Positions 26,960 through 34,276 of a stretch of DNA of 60,817 nucleotides are shown piece by piece; the stretch's first letter is position 1; every line of letters begins with the position of its first letter. The position numbers were made by a program, and so were the translations under genes. Below the pieces are notes generated by a model. That model saw only the letters and a program-made list of their open reading frames with translations. It did not search any database and was not told the DNA's origin. Source of the DNA: Candidatus Competibacter phosphatis (lineage in GTDB: Bacteria > Pseudomonadota > Gammaproteobacteria > Competibacterales > Competibacteraceae); contig NZ_SPMZ01000030.1 in the NCBI RefSeq assembly GCF_012939995.1, positions 3,838 through 64,654 on the forward strand. The letters run 5' to 3'.

Positions 26960-27140
26960 GATGAGTTCTTCGCGGATGGCTGTCTGAAACATCCTCCGTT
27001 TCGCGCCCGGCGACACACATCGTCCTCTCTGCCGCCGGGTTTGCCATTCCCCGCATGCACCTGAAGCGCGAATCCGAGAATCATGCGCGATGCCGCACAG
27101 GAAGAGTTGCCCCTGGCCGGATTCATGATATATTCAATCA

Positions 27141-27160
27141 TTGTTAATTGTTATTAACAA
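27141..27160. promoter_or_regulatory. TTGTTAAT-N4-ATTAACAA palindrome before the NrtR-like gene
   Basis: A perfect 8-bp inverted repeat with a 4-bp spacer ends 29 bp before the preferred start of the NrtR-like regulator. Its position suits an operator for autoregulation. Binding by the adjacent gene product is inferred. Confidence 0.5.
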
Positions 27161-27189
27161 TCAAGCGCATCGTCAGGAGCATGCCGACC

Positions 27190-27849
27190 ATGGATCCTTC
27201 CTTTCCTCGACCCTTGGTGATGGTGGACACAGCGCTGTTCACCATTCTCGACGAGCGCCTGTGTCTGCTCCTGACCCAGCGCAAGGAGCCACCATTCGAG
27301 CGGAAACTCGCGCTGCCCGGTGGATTCGTGCATGTCGACGAGGACGCGGATACGGAGGCGGCGGCCCGAAGAGTGGTTTGCGGCAAGATCGGATTCGACG
27401 CGCCTTATCTCGAACAGTTATTCACGTTTTCCGGGGCCACCCGAGACCCTCGGGGCTGGTCGGTCAGTGTCGCCTACTACGCTCTGATTCCCGCTTCCCT
27501 GCTGGATCGGAGTCAAACCGCCGAAGCCTTTCCGGTAGAGGCGTTGCCGGCGTTGCCGTTCGACCACGACCGGATCGTCGCCAAAGCCATCGAGCGGCTG
27601 CGCGGCAAGGCAACCTATTCCTCCTTACCAGCCTTTCTGCTACCGGCGACATTTACCATGAACGAATTGCATCGCATCTATGAGCAGACCATCGGCGTTC
27701 GCCTCGACAAGGCATCGTTCCGCCACAAAATCCTGGAACAGGGCATCATCGATCCGGTCCCAAGCCAGTTTCGGATCGGCGCGCACCGGCCGGCGCAACT
27801 TTACCGGCTGGCAAACCGCGTGCTGACCGCCTTCGAGCGCAAGATTTAG
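27190..27849 (+). CDS. NrtR-like transcriptional regulator with degenerate Nudix domain
   Basis: 219 residues. An N-terminal Nudix fold (VMVDTALFTILDERLCLLLT, LALPGGFVHVDEDADTEAAA) is followed by a winged-helix domain (about 140-219: LPATFTMNELHRIYEQ, ASFRHKILEQGIID). The Nudix box is broken: Arg-Arg replaces Arg-Glu, and GK replaces the Glu-Glu pair, so catalysis is unlikely. This is the known state of NrtR regulators, which sense NAD-related ADP-ribose compounds. AGGAG lies ten bases before ATG 27190 and one base before an alternative ATG 27181. A palindrome sits just upstream. No NAD-synthesis gene is adjacent, so its regulon is unclear. Confidence 0.82.
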   Translation: MDPSFPRPLVMVDTALFTILDERLCLLLTQRKEPPFERKLALPGGFVHVDEDADTEAAARRVVCGKIGFDAPYLEQLFTFSGATRDPRGWSVSVAYYALIPASLLDRSQTAEAFPVEALPALPFDHDRIVAKAIERLRGKATYSSLPAFLLPATFTMNELHRIYEQTIGVRLDKASFRHKILEQGIIDPVPSQFRIGAHRPAQLYRLANRVLTAFERKI

Positions 27850-27946
27850 AGGCTGGGCAAATCCCGCCTGTCTATACTCGATTTGCCCCTCGGTTACCGA
27901 GCTTTCGCACCACTTGGAAAGTGATGGACAGCACCCAGTAGCAGCC

Positions 27947-28228
27947 ATGAACCCGAACTTGATCCCAAAAGACACCCGGCACCAGTTGGTGCGCCTACTG
28001 AACAGTGCGGCGCGTCAGCTCCGCGCGGCGCGTGAAACGGCTGAACAGGCGCATCAGGTGATGGGCCACTCCCAGTTCTACGGCATGGATGGCATCAATA
28101 CCGCCGCCGAACTGGAAGATGCCATCAACAGCCTGCTCGATCAGATTCAAGTCTGCACCAGCGCCGCGACTCTCACCGCCGAGCGGCTGGAATATGTGGT
28201 ACCGCGCGATTCTTCCAAGCAACAGTAG
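27947..28228 (+). CDS. Small helical protein, unknown function
   Basis: 93 residues, largely helical (LLNSAARQLRAARETAEQA, ELEDAINSLLDQIQ) with no signal or membrane helix. I do not recognise a family. Start 27947 is preferred to an upstream in-frame codon at 27914, but neither has a strong ribosome site. It precedes yidD by about 100 bp on the same strand. Confidence 0.6.
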   Translation: MNPNLIPKDTRHQLVRLLNSAARQLRAARETAEQAHQVMGHSQFYGMDGINTAAELEDAINSLLDQIQVCTSAATLTAERLEYVVPRDSSKQQ

Positions 28229-28324
28229 CGGTCAGCGGGCCAGCATTCAGGTTGGCGGGGCGGTGACATTTCCCACCGACCGCGCGGTTTTCCTCGACCG
28301 AATCGCTATCACGCCCCTGGTGCC

Positions 28325-28702
28325 ATGAATCCGCTCGACAGTCTCGCCTTGGCCGCGCTTACGCTCTACCAGCGCCATCTATCTCCGCGCAAGGGGTATT
28401 GCTGCGCTCACCGGGCTTTACACGGCGGACCTTCCTGTTCGGCGCTTGCCCGCCAAGCGATCACCCGCGACGGGCTGTGGTCGGCCCTGAGCACGATCCG
28501 CAACCGGTTGTGGGCCTGCCGAGCGGCGGCGCGACAGTTGAGCGCCGATCGGGATCGCGACGGGAAGCGCAAGAAACGCGGCTGCGAGGCTGTGCCCGAC
28601 TGTCTACCCGATGCCTGTCCCGACGCCTGTCCCGACGCCTGTCCCGACGCCTGTGACGGCGGAAGTTGCCTGCCGGATGCCTGCACCCGACTTGGCGCCT
28701 GA
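28325..28702 (+). CDS. YidD-like membrane-protein-insertion factor with PDAC-repeat tail
   Basis: 125 residues. The first 65 resemble the YidD family (LTLYQRHLSPRKGYCC, GGPSCSALARQAITRDG, then TIRNRLWAC), with the cysteine spacing kept. YidD helps YidC-dependent insertion and lies on the inner face of the membrane. The tail is unusual: a basic linker (DRDRDGKRKKRGCE) followed by four tandem Pro-Asp-Ala-Cys units from a 12-bp DNA repeat and further Cys-rich residues. There is no rpmH/rnpA context, so this is not the housekeeping yidD locus. Confidence 0.72.
   Translation: MNPLDSLALAALTLYQRHLSPRKGYCCAHRALHGGPSCSALARQAITRDGLWSALSTIRNRLWACRAAARQLSADRDRDGKRKKRGCEAVPDCLPDACPDACPDACPDACDGGSCLPDACTRLGA
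28607..28654 (+). repeat. Four tandem 12-bp repeats in the yidD-like gene
   Basis: The unit CCCGACGCCTGT occurs four times in a row (28607-28618 with one T for C, 28619-28630, 28631-28642, 28643-28654). Being in frame, it adds Pro-Asp-Ala-Cys per unit. Copy number could change by slippage without breaking the frame. Confidence 0.95.
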
Positions 28703-28707
28703 CCCGA

Positions 28708-28956
28708 TCACGCCGCCGCTTCGTCGTCGCGCAGGCAATGCACCAAGCCCAAGGCGTTTTGGATATGGCGGGACGCTTCCAGCAACCGGTCTTCCGGTTG
28801 CGCGGCCAGGGCGGACGAAGCCAGTACCGCGGCGACGTTCACCAGAAACGAAAGGGGTTCCATCTCGGCCTCGCGGGCGTAGGCGAGAATGTGAGCGCTA
28901 GCCTCCTTGGCGCAGGTGGCAACCAGTTCGCTGGCGTGTTGTTCGTCTTGAGTCAT
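28708..28956 (-). CDS. Hypothetical 82-residue protein
   Basis: 82 residues, helical (ASELVATCAKEASAHILAYA, LVNVAAVLASSALAAQ). GGAG lies nine bases before ATG 28956. The composition is protein-like and the gene is antiparallel to yidD with a 5-bp gap between their ends. Family not recognised; it may be a small conserved protein of a local lineage. Confidence 0.6.
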   Translation of the reverse strand: MTQDEQHASELVATCAKEASAHILAYAREAEMEPLSFLVNVAAVLASSALAAQPEDRLLEASRHIQNALGLVHCLRDDEAAA

Positions 28957-29256
28957 GGGTCATTTCTCCGTTCGCGCTTGAATCCAGGCCGGCGCATATC
29001 GACCTTCTCGGTGGTTTTGCCGGATCAAGCATAGTGGAAAGGGGCGGATGGCGCTTCACGGCGGCTCAGGTACGAACCAATGCAATTAACTACAATCAAT
29101 AAGTGAATTCACGGTGGATGCCGCCGGTTCACGCAGACGTGTGGACCGGTGGGAAGAACAGGGAAGAGGCGTCGGTGCGACCGATCCCGCATCCGACTCG
29201 TGCCAGCATCGCCCACCGGCCCCGACGACCGAGGGCGAACGGTTAAGGAGAGCAAC

Positions 29257-29769
29257 ATGAAACGCATATATTTTCTGGTTCCAACGGTCGAGATCGCGAA
29301 AACCATCGTCGATGAGCTGCTGCTCGCGCGTATCGAGGAGCGCCACATCCACATTCTGGCCAAGCACGGCACGCCGCTGGAGGACCTGCCCGAAGCCTCG
29401 TTGCTGCAAAAGAGCGATTTCATCCCCGCGATGGAGCGAGGCTTGGCGGTCGGCGGCACGGTCGGCACGCTGGCCGGCCTGATCGCCGTTGCGCTGGGGC
29501 CGATCAGTCTGGTGGTGGCGGGAGGCGGGATCGTGCTGGCCGGCGGGCTGGCCGGCGCCGGCGTGGGGGCGTGGCTGAGCGGGATGGTGGGGCTGAGCGT
29601 GGACAATTCCCGGTTGAAACATTTCGAGGCGGCGATCGAGCGCGGCGAATTGCTCATGATGATCGACGTACCGCGCGACCAAGTGGCGCGCATCACCGAG
29701 CTGGTGTCGACCCACCACCCGGAGGCGCACCCCGAAGGCACGGAACCGACCATCCCCGCGTTTCCATAA
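29257..29769 (+). CDS. Glycine-zipper membrane protein (DUF1269-like)
   Basis: 170 residues. An N-terminal alpha/beta part (KRIYFLVPTVEIAKTIVDEL, HIHILAKHGTPLEDLPEA) is followed by glycine-rich membrane helices (GGTVGTLAGLIAVALGPI, GGGIVLAGGLAGAGVGAWL). A C-terminal segment (ELLMMIDVPRDQVARITELV, THHPEAHPEG) repeats the alpha/beta theme. TAAGGAG before ATG 29257 fixes the start. Similar proteins are annotated DUF1269; the role is unknown, perhaps in membrane stress. Confidence 0.72.
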   Translation: MKRIYFLVPTVEIAKTIVDELLLARIEERHIHILAKHGTPLEDLPEASLLQKSDFIPAMERGLAVGGTVGTLAGLIAVALGPISLVVAGGGIVLAGGLAGAGVGAWLSGMVGLSVDNSRLKHFEAAIERGELLMMIDVPRDQVARITELVSTHHPEAHPEGTEPTIPAFP

Positions 29770-29808
29770 GGCGGGGATGGATCGCCGACGGTCGGTGCGA
29801 CGAGAGCC

Positions 29809-30384
29809 TCAGCGCGCGATGGGCGAGACGCCGATCAGCCAAAGGTGCAACCAGAGCACGAAAGCGATGTAGAGCGCCAAACCACCGACCACGGCGATCA
29901 GGTCATTCACCTTGGAGGGCGGCGCGCCGGGAACCGGCCGCGGCGCGCGGCGCTTCAACGAGATGCGATCCGCGACCGCCCAGACCAGGAAAGTGCCGAA
30001 CAGCAGCACGTCGGCCAGCGTGCCGTTAGCCAACAGATGAGCAGCGGCCCAAAGCTTGATGGCCGCCAGCATGGGATGCTTGACGGTGGTCTGGATGCGT
30101 CCGGGTAGGTAGGCGGCGAGCAGCAGCGGAAAGACCGGAACCAGCAGCAACAGCGCCAGATGGCGCAACCAGGTGGGCGACCAGTAGAGAATCACCGGAT
30201 CGTGGCGGGCCAGCCCGTAACCCCAGACGATCAGCCCGAATCCGATCAGGGCCACCAGCGAATAGGTGGCTTGCCACGGTCCCTCCCCCAGTTTCGCCGC
30301 TTGGCGGTCCCGCCAGGGTGCGTTCACTATCGATACGGAATGCACGGCGAAGAAAATGACCAGTCCCAGTAAAAATATACTCAT
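29809..30384 (-). CDS. NnrU family membrane protein
   Basis: 191 residues with five to six membrane helices. The start FLLGLVIFFAVHSVSIV, then ALIGFGLIVWGYGLARHDP, LPGRIQTTVKHPMLAAIKLW and AHLLANGTLADVLLFG match NnrU, a heme- or NO-metabolism-linked membrane protein related to methyltransferase-like isoprenyl enzymes. GAGGA seven bases upstream supports ATG 30384. The upstream gap to 30580 is AT-rich. No nitrite or nitric-oxide reductase gene is near, so its role here is open. Confidence 0.82.
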   Translation of the reverse strand: MSIFLLGLVIFFAVHSVSIVNAPWRDRQAAKLGEGPWQATYSLVALIGFGLIVWGYGLARHDPVILYWSPTWLRHLALLLLVPVFPLLLAAYLPGRIQTTVKHPMLAAIKLWAAAHLLANGTLADVLLFGTFLVWAVADRISLKRRAPRPVPGAPPSKVNDLIAVVGGLALYIAFVLWLHLWLIGVSPIAR

Positions 30385-30580
30385 CCGTCCGTCCTCGATG
30401 CATGGTTCAGAGTGGCGCTGGTTGGCGACTGAATGATTGTCGCCTAATTGAAGATTTATTGTTGCCCTAAAATCGAATAAACAATAATATTTATTAAAAT
30501 CATATATATGTGATTTATGTGCCAACGTCCCAGCTTGTGGATGGGTTGCCAGAAATCACGGCAACCCAACCCATACGCTG

Positions 30581-30994
30581 TTATTTAGGTGGCATCGGTT
30601 GCCGCTCCTCACGCTCAAGCGCCGGGTCCAGACAAGCCCAACCCGGTGCGCTCGCCGCCCAAATGTTCATGCTCGGTTGAATAGAGGAAGGGTCATCCAG
30701 GTTGCCCGCACGGACCACGCGGAAATCTGGGCGGTTGGAGGATTTGGCGAACAGATGCGCGCCACACTTCGGGCAAAATTGACGAGTGACTTCATCGCCA
30801 CTGTCGGCGATCTTCGTGTACTCGGAAAGCACCCCGGAAAAGCTGAGTCCGTCCGCGGGGACCAGCAGATTCACCGACCCATTGGCCGCGAGGTGTTGGC
30901 AGTCGCGGCACCAGCAAATGCGGGTGGCCAGCGGTTCCGTGACAAGCTTGAAACTCACTGCGCCGCAAAGACAATGACCAGTTCTTTCAGTCAT
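30581..30994 (-). CDS. GFA family zinc-binding protein
   Basis: 137 residues. The zinc-site cysteines of the glutathione-dependent formaldehyde-activating fold are present: GHCLCGAVSF (7-16), ICWCRDCQHL and RQFCPKCGAHLF. Most GFA proteins have unproven activity. ATG 30994 overlaps the stop of the class II aldolase gene by four bases (ATGA), so the two are coupled. It is the distal gene of that pair. Confidence 0.88.
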   Translation of the reverse strand: MTERTGHCLCGAVSFKLVTEPLATRICWCRDCQHLAANGSVNLLVPADGLSFSGVLSEYTKIADSGDEVTRQFCPKCGAHLFAKSSNRPDFRVVRAGNLDDPSSIQPSMNIWAASAPGWACLDPALEREERQPMPPK

Positions 30995-31719
30995 GATGTT
31001 TGTCTCTCTCTTGAGTGGATTGGGTGCTTTTCCAGCCAATATTCCCAGGGCCGATTGAGGACGGCGTGGTGGAGCTCGTCCGCCAGCCTGGCCTCCTCGG
31101 GCGCAAGATAGGTGGGCTCGCCGAGTTGCATTGCAATAGGCTGGAGTTGGGCATTGACCATGGTGTATACGGCCCGGAAGACTGCTTCCTTCACAGAGGA
31201 GCCGACCACTGTCGCGCCGTGGCCGCGCATGAGCACCACCGCACAGTTCCCCAGCGTCGCCGCGAGGGCGCGGCCAAGATCAGACCGCGTAATGAGCAGA
31301 TTGGTCATGCCGTGACCCTTGCGGATATCGAATACCGGCGCGCCCGCCGCAAGGAAGCCACACATGTGGTACAGCGGACGCAGCGGCGTCGGGCTTACAC
31401 CGAACGGGATGAGCGCCGGGGCGTGGGTATGCACCACGGCCATCACGTCGGGCCGAGCACGGTAAATCTCCCCGTGGATGAAGCGCTCGATCGAGGGTCG
31501 GACATCGGCCGGGCGAATGACATCGCTTTCCGCATCGAGCTCGACCACGCCCGACTCCTCCACCGGGCCGCCCGCATTACTTCGGGTCATGAAGTAGTGG
31601 TCGGGCTGGAGCGGGCTGCGAACCGAGACGTGACCAAATCCGTCGATGACGCCCTCGCCGGCGAGAATCCGGTTGGCGGCAAAAAGCTCCTCTAGGGTCT
31701 GCTGAAGGGGGGATGTCAT
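30991..31719 (-). CDS. Class II aldolase/adducin family protein
   Basis: 242 residues. Fold markers are GHVSVRSP (29-36), HGEIYRARPDVMAVVHTHAP, with the HTH zinc ligands near 97-99, and MRGHGATVVG carrying the third His. Family members are fuculose-phosphate-like aldolases, dehydratases or decarboxylases. No sugar gene cluster surrounds it, so the substrate is unknown. It forms a two-gene operon with the GFA protein. Confidence 0.87.
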   Translation of the reverse strand: MTSPLQQTLEELFAANRILAGEGVIDGFGHVSVRSPLQPDHYFMTRSNAGGPVEESGVVELDAESDVIRPADVRPSIERFIHGEIYRARPDVMAVVHTHAPALIPFGVSPTPLRPLYHMCGFLAAGAPVFDIRKGHGMTNLLITRSDLGRALAATLGNCAVVLMRGHGATVVGSSVKEAVFRAVYTMVNAQLQPIAMQLGEPTYLAPEEARLADELHHAVLNRPWEYWLEKHPIHSRERQTS

Positions 31720-31799
31720 ATGGAACCCTCACTGTTTCGAACTGCCATGCTCAAGATAAACCACGAGGACGGAAACTTCTGAAGGCGTTGACGGCCGAT

Positions 31800-31837
31800 G
31801 TCGGCTTGATCCGCGTGGTTGTGCGGCGCGGAGCGCC
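31800..31837. repeat. Repeat copy A, beside the MazF gene (attC-like half)
   Basis: This 38-bp stretch begins GTCGGCTTGATCCGC and ends GAGCGCC. It is nearly identical to 33744-33780. It lies 54 bp from GTTAGGC at 31891-31897. On the minus strand that heptamer is GCCTAAC, the RYYYAAC core of integron attC sites, and it contains the mazF stop codon, as in true cassettes. The rest of an attC site is degenerate or absent. Confidence 0.5.
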
Positions 31838-31891
31838 GTGCAACGATTCCGTTAACCTGCTGTGCGTAGCACGGTCGGATACAACGACCAG

Positions 31892-32224
31892 TTAGGCATT
31901 TCCAATATCCAAAGCTGCTCGAAGAGCTTGGTTAAGTTCGGCAAGTTTTGCGGGTGACAATGAACCCACATAATCCGTTAGGACGGATTTGGGCAGACTC
32001 ACCAAATCATCGCAATGGATGCTGCTGTCATGTTTCAAGCCATGTTCGATTCCAACAAGAACTTGGGTAGAAAGACCGTGATAAGCACTGTAAACCGGCG
32101 CACAAATCACCGTAGAAAATTTTGAGTCAATCAGCACTTGGCGACTCACCACAACGAAAACTCTGGATCGCCTTAGATCACGGGTCGATGGATGCGGAAC
32201 CCGGTATAAATCGCCGCGTTTCAA
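31892..32224 (-). CDS. MazF/PemK-like toxin
   Basis: 110 residues. [36 protein letters not shown] and [13 protein letters not shown] follow the MazF/PemK pattern of an SH3-like mRNA endonuclease. The start is a TTG overlapping the antitoxin stop by four bases. Its own stop TAA lies inside GCCTAAC, an attC-type core, which suggests carriage on a gene cassette. The toxin would cut mRNA when the labile antitoxin is lost. Confidence 0.87.
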   Translation of the reverse strand: MKRGDLYRVPHPSTRDLRRSRVFVVVSRQVLIDSKFSTVICAPVYSAYHGLSTQVLVGIEHGLKHDSSIHCDDLVSLPKSVLTDYVGSLSPAKLAELNQALRAALDIGNA

Positions 32225-32442
32225 GGAATCACCTGATAATCAAGCACATCTTCCGCTTCTTGGTTTAGCTCGTCCGCGTAGCGGTTTAAGATTTCAAGGT
32301 CGCTACTTGCGACATCATGCGTGGCGAAAAAGCAACGGAGAGCTTCTGCTACAAGAGCAGTGCGCGCATCTGGTTGGGGTGCTCGCCGATACAACTCGGC
32401 GACGAGATCATCTGGAATATTGATAGATGTTTGATTAGTCAT
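32221..32442 (-). CDS. Antitoxin of the MazF-like pair
   Basis: 73 residues with a ribbon-helix-helix start ([18 protein letters not shown]) and an acidic tail ([16 protein letters not shown]) that would mask the toxin. It lies directly upstream of the toxin gene with a 4-bp overlap. Such antitoxins bind their own promoter; no clear operator was identified, but the DNA before it is AT-rich. Confidence 0.85.
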   Translation of the reverse strand: MTNQTSINIPDDLVAELYRRAPQPDARTALVAEALRCFFATHDVASSDLEILNRYADELNQEAEDVLDYQVIP

Positions 32443-32566
32443 GGAATTCTACAAATGAAATTAAATAGTTGGAGACGGGCAATCGTAATCCGCTCCGGCG
32501 CAATGCCCACTTGGACGGGTTGTGCTTTTCTCTACCTGTTCCCTTTGGAACGGCAAATTATCGTAG

Positions 32567-32596
32567 GGCGGGTTAGGGCGGTAGCCCGTATCCGCC
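32567..32596. repeat. REP-like palindrome
   Basis: GGCGGGTTAGGGC pairs imperfectly with GCCCGTATCCGCC around the loop GGTA. Elements starting GTAGGGCGGGTTAG are common dispersed repeats in proteobacteria. It lies between the nuclease-like gene end and the antitoxin gene, and could serve as a terminator. Confidence 0.55.
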
Positions 32597-32607
32597 TTTT
32601 GGGAGAC

Positions 32608-33029
32608 CTACTCATGCATTCTCGGCACAATAAATATGTAAACCTGTAGTCCATTACTCCTCTCGGACAGATCTTTTTTCTATTCCACGCGGATTTTTTG
32701 ATGCGTGCCTCGGGGTCGTAGACAAGACAATAGAGCTCTCGGCAATTTGGATGGGATTTGTAGTGAGCTATGTCAAGAATCAATTGTTCACCAAGCTCCT
32801 TCGCCCCTAACCCGTTTCGAGTCATCTTTACCTCGATTACAGTAGCTTCATCTTTAAGCAGGAAATCCATTCGCGTAGACTTGCCAGCGTAGCTGGGTGT
32901 GTATTCCTCTGGTCGAACGTCATCAAAGAACAATTGCAGAAGGCCTCTCAATAAATCCTGCACATCATATTCGTCCTTCACATCTAAGGTGCTTCTATTG
33001 TCATGACGAGTACGAAGTTCCCCAATCAT
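32608..33029 (-). CDS. PD-(D/E)XK nuclease-like protein, frameshifted near its end
   Basis: The N-terminal 115 residues are clear: YDVQDLLRGLLQLFFDDVRP, RMDFLLKDEATVIEVKMTR with the D...EVK core, and LDIAHYKSHPNCRELYCLVY. After DPEARIK the frame breaks. Removing one base from each of two T6 runs (32694-32699 and 32674-32679) gives RIKNPRGIEKDLSERSNGLQ and an ending VYIFIVPRMHE at 32608, 139 residues in all. This ending is what I recall for the family. Probably a defence or restriction-like nuclease. Its ATG overlaps the upstream gene stop by four bases. Confidence 0.75.
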
Positions 33030-33513
33030 AAGTGGAATTCGCTCACAGACAAATTTTTAGAAGTTTCTTTCGGTGTTCTAGATTTTCCAGAAGAAACGCG
33101 CTTATCCATCTTACGACTCTCTATGTAACCACAGTACTCAGCACATTCCGTATAGTGTCCCGTTTCAAGGAGTTCGAAGTGTGGGTTGAGGTCTTTATCA
33201 TAGTTTCCTCTTGTCGCTGGATACCCAGCATAATCGGGCAAAGCCAGCGTCCGCTCAAAAAAGAGAAAACTTCAGGACATAATCCAGAGCAGCTATAGTA
33301 GTTCGGACCTCCTATGCGGCCAGCACTTTCTCCGATCCGCTTGACGATAGGCTCTTTCAGATTGACCGACTTTTTCGCTACTTCGAAGTCCAGCTCATTA
33401 AATACTGCTACTGTATCTGCCCGCCGCTCACACCATTCGAATACAGGGCAGCGTTTTGGGAGACCGAGTCGCTCAGCCACATCAAAGTAGTCTTGTTTTG
33501 TTCTCAAAGACAT
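33026..33513 (-). CDS. Hypothetical cysteine-containing protein, frameshifted
   Basis: Two frames encode one protein of about 162 residues if one T (minus strand) is added at the A6 run 33257-33262: CPEVFSFFERTLALPDYAGY then follows. The N-terminus (LPKRCPVFEWCERRADTVA) and the C-terminal ETGHYTECAEYCGYIESRK are Cys-rich and could bind zinc. Family not recognised. On the minus strand GTTAGGT (33521-33527), a GTTRRRY-type attC core, lies seven bases before the ATG, the position expected at the start of an integron cassette. Confidence 0.6.
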
Positions 33514-34276
33514 GATAGGTACCTAACAATTATGTTAACGTATAATTTCTCATCGTCACAAATTCATCTGAACTACGACTACCATTTTTTTATAACCACC
33601 ATACTTTTCCTATAGTAGAATCCAACAGTAATGCCAGTTACAGTTTATCTTCGATGGTGCTAATTACACCAACAACGATTTTAGTGCTTAACGGGGTGGC
33701 GAGTACGCCACAAGGATGGGAAAGCCACAGTTTTTCGCCCGGAGTCGGCTTGATCCGCTGGTTGTGCGGCGTGAAGCGCCCGCCAGCAATTAACATTCAC
33801 CGCCAGCCTTCCAACCCCGGAACTTCCACCCCGCTCGCCGTTCCCAAGAACTCGCCCATCGCTACGAGGCGCGGTCGCGCTGCAAACCATCCCAGCCAGG
33901 TAACGTCCGCATTCTCGCCAGCGGCCGCGCCTTCATCTGGACTGCTGTCACAAGTATATAGCTCTCGCCAGCAGGGCGGGCGAGGTTTGGCCGCTTTTCG
34001 AGAATAACAGCCAAAGCCACTGCATTTAGCGGCTCCATGATATTTCGCAGCCCTCGTCCTCGGCCAAAGTTTAGCATTCCAAATTTATATTATTAATTAT
34101 CAATAAGTTATTTTAAATTTCTCCAGTGGCATAAGTGTTGCTGATTCGAGTGGAGAACACCGGATCGATCGGGCTATTTCATTCTCTGACAAGGAATTTG
34201 CCCAAAAATGGCGTAATGGCTCATCGGTCACGAACAACCTCTCAACACCCGCAACCCCTATTCTGGAGAAACCCCC
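33514..34276. other. Gene-poor gap with attC-like sequences
   Basis: No credible complete gene is seen. At 33521-33527 and 33686-33692 the minus strand reads GTTAGGT and GTTAAGC, both GTTRRRY cores. A short hairpin GTGGCG/CGCCAC lies at 33696-33711. The final TAA of a short frame (IFDGANYTNNDFSA) falls in 33686-33692, as if a cassette gene had ended there. 34080-34276 probably holds the promoter of the GH63-like operon. Confidence 0.4.
33744..33780. repeat. Repeat copy B (attC-like half)
   Basis: 37 bp starting GTCGGCTTGATCCGC, differing from copy A (31800-31837) by one missing G and two substitutions. The two copies bracket the 2-kb island with the toxin-antitoxin pair and nuclease-like gene in the same orientation. 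It lies about 50 bp from the GTTAAGC core at 33686-33692. Confidence 0.6.

Noticed and set aside
28608..28655. CRISPR-like short repeats
   Set aside because: The 12-bp units are contiguous with no spacers and are in frame with a gene; this is a coding tandem repeat.
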